Assembly (NCBI GenBank): GCA_011109175.1
Contig: RDEW01000006.1
Coordinates: 527,281 to 591,280, forward strand
Source of the DNA: Dicyema japonicum
Taxonomy: Eukaryota; Dicyemida; Rhombozoa; Dicyemidae
Direction of reading: 5' to 3'
Length of the DNA: 64,000 nt
The position numbers and the translations under genes were made by a program. Shown here piece after piece: positions 39,059 through 49,133 of this stretch. A model generated the notes under the pieces. It did not search any database and was not told the origin of the DNA. It worked only from the letters and a program-made list of their open reading frames with translations. Position 1 is the first letter of the stretch, and each line of letters opens with the position of its first letter.

Positions 39059-39130
39059 TGACCGGCATGGGATTCGAACCCACAACCTTCTGATCTGGAG
39101 TCAGACGCGCTACCGTTGCGCCAACCAGCC
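39059..39130 (-). tRNA. tRNA-Trp (CCA)
   Basis: The 72-nt minus-strand gene folds as a complete cloverleaf. The acceptor stem is GGCTGGT/GCCGGTC with discriminator A. The D arm carries TGGCGCAACGGTAGCG (A box), the anticodon stem is TCTGA/TCAGA with loop CTCCAGA, and the T arm is GGGTTCGAATCCC (B box). The anticodon CCA is at 39096-39098. The sequence around the anticodon (GCGTCTGACTCCAGATCAGA) is the conserved animal tRNA-Trp form. There is no intron, and a T-run terminator follows at 39053-39057 (minus strand). Confidence 0.97.
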
Positions 39131-39617
39131 TTTTTGGTTTCAAAAATACTCTTCACTAATGGATGCTTACTTCCTTTAATTTTTCAATTTATAATTCCTT
39201 TTATCTCATCTACGGTCAAATAATCGTCGCGCCATTCCCCTTCATAATAGATATCAAGAACACCTGGAAGAACCACTTGTTTCCGCTGATGTCATGGCTT
39301 CTGATTTTGAACAGATTTTCCCGGTTTAAAGTAAAGCACATTCCATATACGCTTTACTATAAATGTGGTCAATCAATCACAATTAGTAAATTATTGGAAA
39401 AGTCTAACTAGTTTACTTATTGACCCATTTATCTTTTCCAGTGAAGGTTAACTTCGTCTCTTGGATCACTTTATTATCCTTCTGTAAGGAACGCATTTCC
39501 AGGACTTAGCTTCTGATCTCGTTCACATTCACTTGTAATCAGGTCTAAGTTAAGAAATACAACTCAAAAAGTAATAACGCCTATAGCCTTACTCTATTAA
39601 AGTCTTGTAATATTAAA
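39131..39617. other. Spacer between tRNA-Trp and SLC35B1
   Basis: A short plus-strand ORF at 39163-39411 starts with ATG but has no recognisable motif and overlaps the tRNA 5' flank. I treat it as chance. No repeat is recognised. Confidence 0.4.
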
Positions 39618-40682
39618 TCAACTGTGCTTTATTCCCTTACCAAAGAAAGAGTCATATGCCAATCCAGCAAAAACAATACAAGTGGATATCCACTGATGGA
39701 CCATCAACTTATTCCCAAATATAATCACAGAGATCACTATAGTAAAGAATTTCCTAGTTGTTGTGTAAATCGAACAAATCAGTGGTCCCATGTGGGCGAT
39801 CGTCCCGAATATGAACAACTAAAATAAGCCATTTACCCAACCTGTCCGATCGAACTAGTCACTGCGGCACCACAAATCTGCAAGATGACACGTGGGTTTA
39901 ATTTTAAAAACTCCAGAAACCGCCAAACCTCCCCAGTATACAAAATAACTACAAGTCAAAAAACACTGAACCCAAAAAAAGCGCGATTGAAGACCAAAAG
40001 TTCATGTTTAGCATCAACACGAGGGGCTCCAGTTTATAGAATGACTTTATTCTGTCCTGTATCCCCCCAGTAAATCCGTCAAAGAGTAAAGAAACAGTCT
40101 AGAGTCACGTGCTTTTAAAACCAGCAAAAATATGGGCCATGAATCGGAGTTGGTCTTGGAGTCATCAGGTTTGTAGAAAAACAAGACAATTCCAAGTACG
40201 AGGATGAACACTGCGATGTACTTGTGGATGGAATATCGCTTTCTCCCAATGAGGACTCCAATGAAGAGCACGGAAATGGGCTTAACGGACTTTGCAAGGA
40301 CTTGAGCTGGGTAGGAGACGTATTTGAGGGAGGCGTTGCTGGAAATCATGGCACAGACATAAGTGAGAGCGCATGAAACAAAATAATAAATTGGAATTTC
40401 GCTTTTTACGACAAATTTACCAAAAATGACAAAATTGGCTAAAATTAGAAAATTTATTACAAAGCAGTGAGGTCAGAAACGAAGAAAGACACAAACAGAA
40501 AACCAGGGAGATGGGAAATTCGAATTTGACTCTTGCATTGTTGCTTATGTAGACGGTTTTTGTTCTAAAAATTAATTTGCCAGTAACATTTTTTCCTGAA
40601 AGTACCCATAAATTAAATAACTGAAAAATATCCCCGTAAAGTAGAATAAATAAAAAAAGAATTTCCTCTTGGTTGAGTCCAT
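39618..40682 (-). CDS. SLC35B1: UDP-galactose/ATP transporter-like SLC35B1
   Basis: SLC35B1 (UGTREL1) is a ten-helix transporter of the ER membrane, reported to exchange ATP for ADP or to carry nucleotide sugars. The start is ATG 40680-40682 and the stop TGA is at 39618. Five micro-introns (23, 22, 23, 23, 23 nt) rejoin the frames. The order is a first helix with GIFFSYLIYGYFQEKI, then TYVCAMISSNASLKYVSYPA and QVLAKSVKPISVLF, KYIAVFILVLGIVLFFYKP, VILYTGEVWRFLEFL, then IYTTTRKFFTIVISVIIFG and the last helix. These are the diagnostic motifs of the family. The length matches, and no break is seen. Confidence 0.93.
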
Positions 40683-40849
40683 CTAAAGTGTTGAATTAAT
40701 ACGTGTAATAATTTATTATTTTAAATTGAATTTTATAATTAATAAATATTTTATAAATTAATTTAAATTTTTGTTTTTTTGGCTAACCATTTAATAATAA
40801 GTTAAACTTTACCTTTTTTGATTTCCGGAAAACTAGTCATGTTTTCATT

Positions 40850-41460
40850 CCATGCGTCCCAATTCGGATAATGGTGTCTCTCATGTCAACAACAAACTTC
40901 CCCTGTGGTTAAAAATTCCAAAATCCTCGGAGTCACGTTTGACATGTCACTCAGTTTTAACAAACAGGTTGAAGTACTTTGTACCAATGCAAACGAAAAT
41001 TAAACATCTTCCGAGTAATAGCTGGTCACTCGAACGGCCAACAAAGGAGTGAATTACCTTATTGTACAAGCAATTCATTAGGAAGACGTTAAACTATGTC
41101 TCTCAAAGCTGGGTCCCTTGCATAGCGCTCTCCTTCCTGCAAAAGTTGAAGCAGGTCCAAAGCTCAGCATTAAGAGCTGTATGGGGTGTTTGAAATCATC
41201 TCCCGTCGGGCACTTAAACTGGAAGTCGAAGCTCTAATCCACAGTTCTAAAACTCTACATAAGTTTTCACTTTTGGACCAAATCCTTTTGAGGACCTTGC
41301 AATGAAAACACGCTACGGTTTATCATTCATACGCATCTGTTTTTAACTCGAACGCAGAGTTTATAATCCCAAGGGGAGCATCAAACGAATATGAGGAGAC
41401 TCTCAAGAGAGGTCGGGATCACCAAATGAGTGTGTCTTTAGTAGTGGTGAAGTAAGGATG
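40850..41460 (+). mobile_element. Jockey/CR1-like retrotransposon 3' fragment
   Basis: The plus strand reads KNSKILGVTFDMSLSFNKQV, then LNIFRVIAGHS and a decayed LYKQFI segment, with stops and shifts throughout. ILGVTFD..LSF..H is the signature immediately downstream of the RT core in Jockey/CR1-like elements. Confidence 0.6.
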
Positions 41461-41539
41461 AAATGTTATATGATGTTATTTCTTTTGGCGTCACAGTCAG
41501 ATAAAATTACCTATGGTATTTTTTAGTGGCCCAGTGTTG

Positions 41540-41800
41540 CCATGTGACTACTTGATTGAAAGTTTCTCCTTCTTTCTAGTGGCGTCTTGGATTCACTTTA
41601 CATAGGAGACGCCCAATGACTGGCCGGCATTCAAAAGGATCCATCTTTTCATTCCACTGGGAACCATTCGCTTCTTGGAGACGAGTTCTTGTTTTGACCT
41701 GCCTAGATGAAGGCTTTCCTGCAGGAGAGTAGTAGCAGGCTATGTCTTGGAATGGCTGGCCATAGTTGGGGGAGCTGTGCAGTGGCAAATTTGCTATATC
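41540..41800 (+). repeat. Dispersed repeat A (copy 1 of 3)
   Basis: Shares TTTCTCCT(C/T)CTTTC(C/T)TAGT, then CGTCTT, GAGACGCCCAATG and TTCATTCCA(C/T)(T/C)GGGA in order with 47395-47640 (plus) and 43975-44170 (minus). Its end is not defined. It may be part of a retrotransposon tail. Confidence 0.55.
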
Positions 41801-41829
41801 TGTGAGTGGTTGTAGACAATGAGGGTCAG

Positions 41830-42990
41830 AAAGGAGTACTGATCAAAAAGAGCGGGTACCATATGGCCACAGCTGTCAAAGAGAAGGAGCACCAAGGCTG
41901 TGATACGTTACAGCTCAAGAATGTCTATGAGGTCTTCGCATAGAATCTCGCTGCAGCGGAAGATGTCCCCCTTGAGGATCGCAGAGTTCCCTGCAAGAAT
42001 CCCTCGTAGTATGATTAACGGAGTAGGTTGTAAACTTCATCAATAAGGCTGTGGCTTATGTGGTGAAGGTTAAGCCAGTAGGGTTACTGGGTGACATCTC
42101 CCTGAGTGCTGTATGCAGTACAGATCACCTATTGGACTTGAAGTACAAACCCAGACCACCCAGTAAATGGAGGAGCAGATCTGTGACAAGATTGTTTGGA
42201 GACAGACAGAGCTGAAAGCACTGGAAGGGCACATAAGTAGAATTACTTAGCAAACGCCATGTTTCAAATTGGGACCTCAAAGAGTAGAAGGAAACTCTAT
42301 ACCTATGAAAGTCGTTGTAAGAGACGTAGAGAAAATAATCTTTTTGAATTTAATCGCATATTTAACTACACGAAAATGGCTAAAATACATGTTCCCAACA
42401 GGACGCGGAAATGTTTTCCACATAGGGAATATGTGGGAGGCTAAACCACGCAGAGAAAATGCGTGGATTATTTCGTAAAACTTACCCCGATCAGAGGCGT
42501 CGTACACGTATATGCAAGACCACAATATTTTTTTGAGGTCGATCAACAAATAAATGTCCACATTGTAAGTCAAGGAACAATTTCGGTTGGTCATTTAGCT
42601 ACTCGGTGGGATCCATGCTCTGCCACGACTATGCGTGGAAACATAACAAGGTATTGCGGAGTATTCATCTACTATGCAATAATTATAGTATTAGCCACAT
42701 CAGAAAGTTACGGACTTGAGATGGGGCAGATGCTTGGTTGCAAGGTCCTCGTTATTCCAATAATAATGACGTAGGAAAGAATTGCAACAAAGTACCACAA
42801 GGGTTATCTAAAACAGTTCAGGGTAGACATGAAGCTTCAGGCCCATCTACAGTCAACTGTTTTAAAGCGGACCCTAGAGAGCCGTACATCGGATTATAGG
42901 AGGCAGAATCCGGAGATGTCATATGGGCAGAGGGATAAATTGAACAAGGCGCTCTTGGAGTTGTTTCAGCAACCAGAATTGAACCTGACT
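41830..42990 (+). mobile_element. R2-like retrotransposon fragments
   Basis: Near 42010-42200 the plus strand reads VNFINKAVAYVVKVKPVGLL and KPRPPSKWRSRSVTRLFGDR, probably the N-terminal part. At 42705-42890 it reads EMGQMLGCKVLVIPIIMT, a stop, then ATKYHKGYLKQF and STVLKRTLESRT. The end of the element follows (DKLNKALLELFQQPELNLTE, 42933-42992). The latter two match the endonuclease region of the 6.4-kb copy (IPIVLTWDGVVTKYYKSY, MTIKKTLESM). Confidence 0.65.
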
Positions 42991-43262
42991 GAGGAGGTTG
43001 CACTTGAATGTTGCATAACTTGTCCAAATTCGTTGCAGAAAGGTTAGATCCCCAGACATTATATGCGTATCCTATTGTAGCCTCGATGAACTGTTTGTAT
43101 ATGACATCCAGTCCACTCAGATCTTTTATGTCTCTTAGGTTTCCCAAGAACGCCTTCAGGAAGTTGATTTTCCTCGTACAAGTCAATAACATATTTTCGA
43201 CATGTTTTGTAAAGGTTAAGGTCATTCGTTGATTGTTAAATAAAGTTGAGCATAAATTTGTT
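42990..43262 (-). mobile_element. Jockey/CR1-like fragment, opposite strand
   Basis: The minus strand reads RMTLTFTKHVENMLLTCTRK and INFLKAFLGN, then GLDVIYKQFIEATIGYAYNV and DKLCNIQ, the region just after the RT core. It abuts the end of the R2-like fragment on the plus strand at about 42992. Confidence 0.6.
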
Positions 43263-43399
43263 TTCAAAAATATTTATTCAATTACGTCGTAGTGTTAATT
43301 ATATTAAACACTTTTTAGTTAAAATAATGATAACTATTTATACTCGTCAACATAATTTATTCAGCCTCTCACGATACAGACGAAGATCAACAATCACTG

Positions 43400-43530
43400 A
43401 GTTTCACGGGATGCTTCTGATTTAACCAGACGTCCTAGTCTCTTCAGAAAATTGCCGCTTATGCCTCCAGTTGTTCCAACAACAATTGAGTCAGTTCCAA
43501 TTTCTAGGACCCATTAAGTTATCCATACTA
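43400..43530 (-). mobile_element. Retrotransposon C-terminal fragment
   Basis: The minus strand reads VLEIGTDSIVVGTTGGISGN, then FLKRLGRLVKSEAS. This matches the VVETTGKISGKPLRFLKKLG segment at 34 kb. Confidence 0.5.
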
Positions 43531-43869
43531 AGAGTATGTTGATCTGAAGTAAATTTATTTGGTTCGTGGTAAAAATTAAAAGCAGTGTTACCTTTCCAGT
43601 AAGCATATATACTAGGACTTTACTTGCACCGATCTTGTATCTTTCCAGATCAGCTATAATGTGTTCTGTCTAATGCTCGAAACAATCTCTCTGACGTTGA
43701 AAGTTCCATAGAAAATAGATTTGAGTGGACGGAATGAGAGTATGACACTCGATAGAAGTCAACCGTATGAGCAGCAATCGTCTCGTATAAATGATTAAAC
43801 AAAAAAACTAACTATTCGTCGAAATTAGCCGTTCTTAACTTTTTTGTTGCGCGTGAGTTATTAGACGAT

Positions 43870-43965
43870 CAGGTTTCGCTGTGAGGTATTCACTGTTTTA
43901 CGGCATCACTCGTCAACCTACGAGGCATCGTAGATGCATGATACCTTCAGGTGGGATTTAAATTA
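43870..43965 (-). repeat. SINE copy, truncated
   Basis: The minus strand reads GCATCTACGATGCC, then TTGACGAGTGATGCC and CAGTGAATACC, the 3' half of the SINE seen complete at 48509-48843. Confidence 0.55.
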
Positions 43966-43974
43966 AATTAAAAT

Positions 43975-44170
43975 TATTTCCAAAGACCAAGGGTAACCAA
44001 ACAAACTATCTCCTCGATCCTGACTCGTTCCAGCATTCCAGAACTTGTCCCCAGGGAAAAATTGTTGGATCCTTTTGATGCCGGCCAGGCATTGGGCGCC
44101 TCCTCAGTAGATCCAGTGAGGCGGGATTTACAGGGAGATTTGAACCCGATTAAATAACAGCTATCAAATT
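43975..44170 (-). repeat. Dispersed repeat A (copy 2 of 3)
   Basis: Matches 47640-47400 read in reverse: CCA(A/G)GGGTAA(A)CCAAAC, then ATCCTGAC.CGTTCCA and GCATTGGGCG in order. Confidence 0.55.
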
Positions 44171-44240
44171 TCAAGTATTGTCGTTAAATAGATCATTTTT
44201 ATGATATATAAGACAGTTTACAGCACAACTCAAAAATAAT

Positions 44241-45230
44241 GATTAGGAATATTAAATCAGGGGACAGAAAGGTTACAAAAGTATCACGTCCAGTAAATCG
44301 ACCGAATGAGGGGAAATCTCAGTTTTACTTTAACTTATGATAGAAATGCAATCGACGAATACAACGACAATTTTCTCAATTCATAGTTGTCTTGTATAAT
44401 TTATAAGTTTTTCGTTCCATCAGGGGATAATTCAACCAGCGTAGTGTGGTTTTTAACATTTTAGCAGTTCGTTCGTACAATACGACGTAATCCCAAGAAT
44501 ACCTCAAAAGTAAGGGATTTACTTAGATTTAGCCCAACAAACATCAGCTCCACCAACGCAGAGTCTTCAAAAGAGTATAATATTTGTACTCATTCAGGTG
44601 GGACGACGTCAAATATGACGTTTTGCAGAAAATGTCGAATGTCGAAAATGCTAGGGAACATATGCAAGATACCAAATATGAAATTTATACCAAATTCAGC
44701 AACAATAGGAAAAATAACTTAGTTTCCGAGTACATGTTCAGTTGATATCTAGTATGTACCCCCAAGCGGTATTGTCTGGAAATCGAATCAAAGGCACGGT
44801 ATCTATAAAGCGGCTGATAAATATCAAGAGGACTCCACGAAGGGTTTAACTGGCCATTTCAATGAAGTGTAGTTTTGCGATAAAATTTTAGACTCAACCA
44901 ATTGGAGAACAAAATGTTTTCAAAAACTAATTTTTAGTAATTCCACGGAAAATTCAAAATACCCGGAGAATTTAGTGTTTGTAGTTTACAATTAACAAAA
45001 TAGACAAGCCGGACTCGTGGCTCAGATGAGGCAGAAAATTCTGACGTTTTCTTAGACTTTTTACTCCCAGAAAATCGAATGAGCAGAAAATATCTGCCCA
45101 GTATTCCAATCTAAAAGAATGCGATTTATCTGAAAATTCATCCGTGTGGGACTGCGATTATGAGATTAGCTCAAAATACAGTTTCAAACTTTGTTATTTT
45201 TACAGTAGAAGAATCTGAAGGAGGTGAGTT
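44241..45230 (+). CDS. Predicted multi-exon gene, unidentified (exon chain uncertain)
   Basis: From ATG 44241 a chain of exons is separated by clean GT-AG introns of 22-24 nt. Examples are GTTTTACTTTAACTTATGATAG and GTATAATATTTGTACTCATT plus CAG. This is the density seen in the real genes of this window. The first exons read IRNIKSGDRKVTKVSRPVNR, then NAIDEYNDNF. After about 44620 two frames compete, one giving RWDDVKYDVLQKMSNVENAR, the other TFCRKCRMSKMLGNIC, and I cannot decide. No family is recognised in either. It may continue into the membrane protein at 45348-46260 or be separate. Confidence 0.4.
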
Positions 45231-45347
45231 GATATCCCCCATTCTTTCTAATAATCCCACTACGAACGAAGGTTTCTCGATCAATTTTCCCCTCCCAAGC
45301 ATTTGCAAAACTGCTTGAATCAGGGTCAACCAAATCATCGGGACGCG

Positions 45348-46260
45348 ATGGTTTTGCCGAATTCTGCGCACAGGTTGACTATTGTTGAAATTAGCAGGAA
45401 CTGTTTCTACAAGCAAAGTCCTTGGTTTTGGGGTTTTATCGCTTTTTTGCTGTTTTGTCAAATGCTACTAAGTTCAGGGATTTTGTTTTGCGAAAATATC
45501 GAAGAAAACGTGTTCGTCAAACTCAACAGAATATCGGCATTCGTCATGGTTTTTGTATCTCAGCTGATTTGGCACGACTTTATCATTCTAAATGTAAGCA
45601 GAGTTCTTAACTTCCAAGAGACGTTCAATTTATATTTTAAAACTGTTCATGTTTCTCCCCTCGTTGTGATTTCCATCACCCCCGTCATCCAACAGCGTCT
45701 TAACTTCAGTGATGTAAGGATTCCTGGGTAGCCTAGATCCTATATGTTTCAAAATTGTTAGGAACCGTACTCAACATGAGCATCCTGGTCGCTGAAAACG
45801 TGTGCTTCGGTATCCTGGCCTGCGAAATATTCAAAAGTGCATATCTGATCTTCTTTTCCTGTGTTCTTAATGTAACTTGGATTATCATAAATGCCTGGAA
45901 GTGGAGTGAGAACAGTTTGAATGACATAAGCACGTGTTTTGGATCTCGGTTTCCTACTATCTTCATTCTAGGTTATACTGATACAGGTTCTGCAATTTTG
46001 GTGTGGGTATAGAAGCAGGACCTTGTCTCCGGTGTGTTTGGGGTTTATTTCAGGTGACGACTCACTTTTTCATGTTATTCATGATCTGTCTGAGTCCCTT
46101 ATGCTTTGAAATGGCAATTGCGATTGTGGAAAATAAATTGAATCCATACAAATACTACTTGGGGTACTTATACGGTTGGTTCTTGGTCCTAATATTGATG
46201 TTGGCTCTGTTTCAATGTATTTTCGTGAGGTTAGTGTTGTCTTTAATGTTAGACAAATAA
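45348..46260 (+). CDS. Multipass membrane protein, unidentified
   Basis: One frame carries a membrane protein across micro-introns, one of 23 nt at 45713-45735 and one of 26 nt at about 45985-46010. Hydrophobic segments are FWGFIAFLLFCQMLLSSGIL, ISAFVMVFVSQLIWHDFIIL, LVVISITPVIQQ, AYLIFFSCVLNVTWIIINAW, THFFMLFMICLSPLCFEMAI and YLYGWFLVLILMLALFQCIF. The C-terminus reads VRLVLSLMLDK before TAA 46258-46260. An ATG at 45348 could be the start, but the frame may begin in upstream exons. At least six helices with short loops suggest a transporter, channel or receptor-like protein, but no known motif stands out. A competing soluble frame at 45422-45610 was rejected because it does not splice onward. 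Confidence 0.6.
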
Positions 46261-46929
46261 ATTCTGAAGAAAACGAGTCATGAAATAAATGAATAACTAT
46301 AAACATCTTTATTTATTTAAAAATAAATAAATTATTATTAAAAAATTAACAAAAAATAAAAATTCGTATTGATTCAGTTATTTTATTCTGTTATTACCAA
46401 ATTAGTTTTGATAGGCGCGGATTTCTGTGTTTCTGTAAAGAACCAGGAAACCCATTGGGTGACGCGATTTCTCGAGCAGAGGAACATCGATCGGTCCTAA
46501 AGAAGGACGCCTAAGTTCCTTTGTAAGAATTTGCAGAGACTCTAGCTGTGGAATTGGAAGACCATGCAAGGAGCATCCGGGAATTAATGGACGCTGGGAT
46601 CACTTAATTATGTTTTAACATTTTTTTGGTGATTTGGGTTTCTCAAATAATAATTTGAGATGAGGAAACAAGAACACCAACAAGCTCGGTTGCTATTACC
46701 TTTTTCCAAGGGTTATGCTTAAATAATAAAAGATCTACCAAAAATACAAATTTAGGCTGGAAAATAGATATTCTCAATACCTTCCCTGCAAAGGCTGAGT
46801 TCCCATATTATTGACACCAATTCTTGAATTTTTGAATCCTTTAAACTCATCATCTTGGAAAAGGTAGAAATAATTTTCATTTACGTTAATAATCCAACTA
46901 ATCTTCTACTTAATTTTCAGTTCTGGACT
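46261..46929. other. Spacer downstream of the membrane protein gene
   Basis: An AT-rich 3' flank (46290-46390) is followed by a stretch without frames or repeats that I can match with confidence. Confidence 0.35.
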
Positions 46930-47330
46930 TTTAGATGCTAGGATGCACTTCTATTAATTCAGTTAGTTGCCAGTGCGGCCACGAGGAGGAACACCGAGCC
47001 AGTAGGAGGACTTCGATTGGAACTCATTGGGATCACATGATAGTTAATTTGGGTTCTACCGCTGTCTTGGGATATTATGCAGACTTGTACAGTTCCTCAA
47101 ATTTGGGGATAGACGAGGTTCAATAGCCAGCAACGCTCGTGGAGATACCCCTTTAACCGTCCGACCAATAAATATGTAAATTTATTTAAGAAACAATCAT
47201 CCTAGGGTCATACGGAAGTCGTCTTGACTGCATGGCTATTCCCTTTCAGGATTGGGAACTCAAATAGTCAGCAGCGCTCGCGGAGATCCCCAGTGCGCTT
47301 AGAAATCCGATTCCCTGGAAGACCCAAGAA
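46930..47330. repeat. Repeat relics with RGNSHA-type tail
   Basis: CAGCA(A/G)CGCTCG(T/C)GGAGAT occurs twice (47127-47147, 47269-47289), and a related form is at 60705-60722. On the minus strand 47215-47265 reads KGNSHAVKTTS, the end of the retrotransposon C-terminal domain (compare 57255-57300, plus). Probably two stacked element tails. Confidence 0.45.
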
Positions 47331-47394
47331 TTCATGCTTCTAGGGGCCATGGGAACAGGATGTTTCAACTGCAAGTGGAACAACAATTAACTTG

Positions 47395-47640
47395 ACCACG
47401 TGGTGTCATACTTGGTTGAAGATTTCTCCTCCTTCCTTAGTTTCGTCTTAAGAGACGCCCAATGCATAATCGTCATCAAAAAGATTCATCTCTTCATTCC
47501 ATCGGGAGACTATTTCACTGGCTTCGACCTCAGCTCCCGGACAGTGTTCTCTGGATCACTACGCTCGGATGAGAGCTTTATGGAACGCGTCAGGATCACT
47601 GGATTGGTTAGTTTGGTTTACCCCTGGTTCTTTGAATAAT
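47395..47640 (+). repeat. Dispersed repeat A (copy 3 of 3)
   Basis: The most complete copy. It shares the GAGACGCCCAATG and TTCATTCCATCGGGA core with 41540-41800 and its right end with 43975-44170 (inverted). A 79-codon frame reads through it, but the shared sequence in the other copies is not open, so no protein is proposed. Confidence 0.55.
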
Positions 47641-47753
47641 TTTATTTCATGGTAGCGTAACTCACAATTTTTTCACCACACAATTTAACGTTAATTAATA
47701 AAATTCTGTCATTTGAAACAAATTCAATACATTGTAACTGAATAATCACAAAA

Positions 47754-47966
47754 ATGTCATTTACACATCATTGTGTGAAAGACGGTCTCTTCTGTCACGG
47801 AGATCACTCCCATGTGTTCCTAAACCCCAATTTGATCTTAAAAAATATAATTTATACTTTATTTACATTATCGATTTCGACCTCTTTTATCTTGGGGACA
47901 AACTCTTGTGGTCATTGGTTTAATATCAAAAAATCCTCTATATTGCAGACATACACACAAATTTAA
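47754..47966 (+). CDS. Hypothetical small Cys/His-rich membrane ORF
   Basis: ATG 47754 opens 70 codons. The N-terminus is Cys/His-rich (HHCVKDGLFCHGDHSHVF) and a hydrophobic segment follows (IIYTLFTLSISTSFIL). The ATG is preceded by AAAA. The frame ends at TAA before an AG-containing T-rich stretch, so it may be a first exon. No family is recognised. Confidence 0.3.
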   Translation: MSFTHHCVKDGLFCHGDHSHVFLNPNLILKNIIYTLFTLSISTSFILGTNSCGHWFNIKKSSILQTYTQI

Positions 47967-47999
47967 TATTTTATAGATGACATTCTCCTAAAAAGACAT

Positions 48000-48305
48000 C
48001 TTCATCTACGGGGACGACGTCATAATCACTTCAAGAAACACATGTCCTTTTTTGCCGGAAGCCGGGTATACTAGCCGAGTGAACTACCAGTTTTCCTATT
48101 TAGTCAGCAAACAGTCAGCTCTTTACCTCGGACAACACAAAAGCTATGTGCATATACGAGATTTGGGTATCTCCATTCGATATACAATGTCTGAGAATCT
48201 ACAAAAGAAAATAGACAAGTTATCATTAACATTTACAATAATGGTTTTCAAACATTTATCTGAAAATCTTGATGTACCACTAAAACAGTCTCTCGGATCA
48301 TAGTG
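48000..48305 (+). pseudogene. Possible reverse-transcriptase relic
   Basis: A plus-strand frame reads DIFIYGDDVIITSR, similar to the catalytic box and following strand of reverse transcriptases. A longer open stretch follows (YTSRVNYQFSYLVSKQSALY). The upstream RT motifs are missing, so this may be coincidence. Confidence 0.3.
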
Positions 48306-48508
48306 GAATTCAAAAAATATATAAAAATTTCGAACAAACCTAAAGGAGATGCAAAAAACTATCTGACTTCATAAGAGAAAGAGTGAATGAAGAATGCGCT
48401 ATTTCTTGTTCGAGACGAGACTCGATCAGTTATAAGACTCTTTATTTTTATTTAATTTATTTTTTTAATAAAATAAATTAGAAGACCCAACGACTGCTTT
48501 GTCAAAAT

Positions 48509-48843
48509 GTAAGCCATACGCTGGTGGCGCAGTGCAAAGAGTTCCTGGCAGAAGCCCTGATGGCCTCTAGTTGGAATCTCGTACGTTCCGGCTGAAGATT
48601 CCTCGCATCTATGATGCTTTGGTTTAACGAGTGACGCCATCATCACTGTATATCTCACTGCCGAAACAGATCGTCTACAAAAGGACTCACACCCAACATA
48701 AAGAAAATAGAAGTGAAGAGCATTCCTTGGTTCTCCCTCTACGATTAGTTATCATAACTGTTCTTAAAGTGAGTGTCCTGTCTGGGAGGAGATATAGCTA
48801 ATAAAGCTGTGCAAAGTGCAGTATTAGTAAGCCATACGCTGGT
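48509..48843 (+). mobile_element. tRNA-derived SINE with 17-bp target duplication
   Basis: GTAAGCCATACGCTGGT occurs at 48509-48525 and again at 48827-48843, flanking about 300 bp. The insert starts with a tRNA-like head: GGTGGCGCAGTGCAAAGAG (A-box-like, TGGCGCAGTG), and about 50 bp on AGTTGGAATCTC as a degenerate B box. A non-tRNA body follows (CCGGCTGAAG, GCATCTATGATGC, TAACGAGTGACGCC). Truncated relatives at 9340-9475 and 43870-43965 share the body. Long perfect target duplications point to a recent insertion by LINE machinery. Confidence 0.7.
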
Positions 48844-49133
48844 TGTGCGATAATCTTTGTTAGAGACGAAAACCCGTATAAATTGAAGATTATTTTCTAA
48901 AAGATTTATTAAATCTCCGTGTAAACGAAGATGAAAAATCAGCTCAATCCGACGAAAAACCTCCGTTTTCTTCTTTTGTATGAGAGTTCTTCACAAGCCT
49001 TTCTCCTTCCAGAAGATTCCACCAGAATACGTTTCTGCAAAGAAAGAGGAAATCCATTTAATAGTCAGATCATTCATGTGGAGGAATCCTGATCAGCCAC
49101 GAAGGACCCCTCGATCACATTTCTCTGCTAATA
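48844..49133. other. Spacer between SINE and pogo element
   Basis: An 83-codon frame at 48980-49231 overlaps the left end of the pogo element and is therefore not a gene. Nothing else is visible. Confidence 0.4.

Noticed and set aside
44600-44720. Zinc-finger-like CRKCRMSKML resembling a nuclear receptor DNA-binding domain end
   Set aside because: Only one half-motif is visible, with no first finger, and a competing frame is longer without stops.
45171-45461. Minus-strand 96-codon ORF
   Set aside because: It is the antisense of exons on the plus strand, has no motif, and starts on a non-ATG codon.
45422-45610. Soluble basic ORF overlapping the membrane-protein exon
   Set aside because: It is open for 62 codons but does not splice onward, whereas the membrane-protein frame continues across a clean 23-nt intron into the next hydrophobic exon.
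48000-48060. YGDD box as proof of an active reverse transcriptase
   Set aside because: No upstream RT motifs accompany it, so it is listed only as a weak relic.
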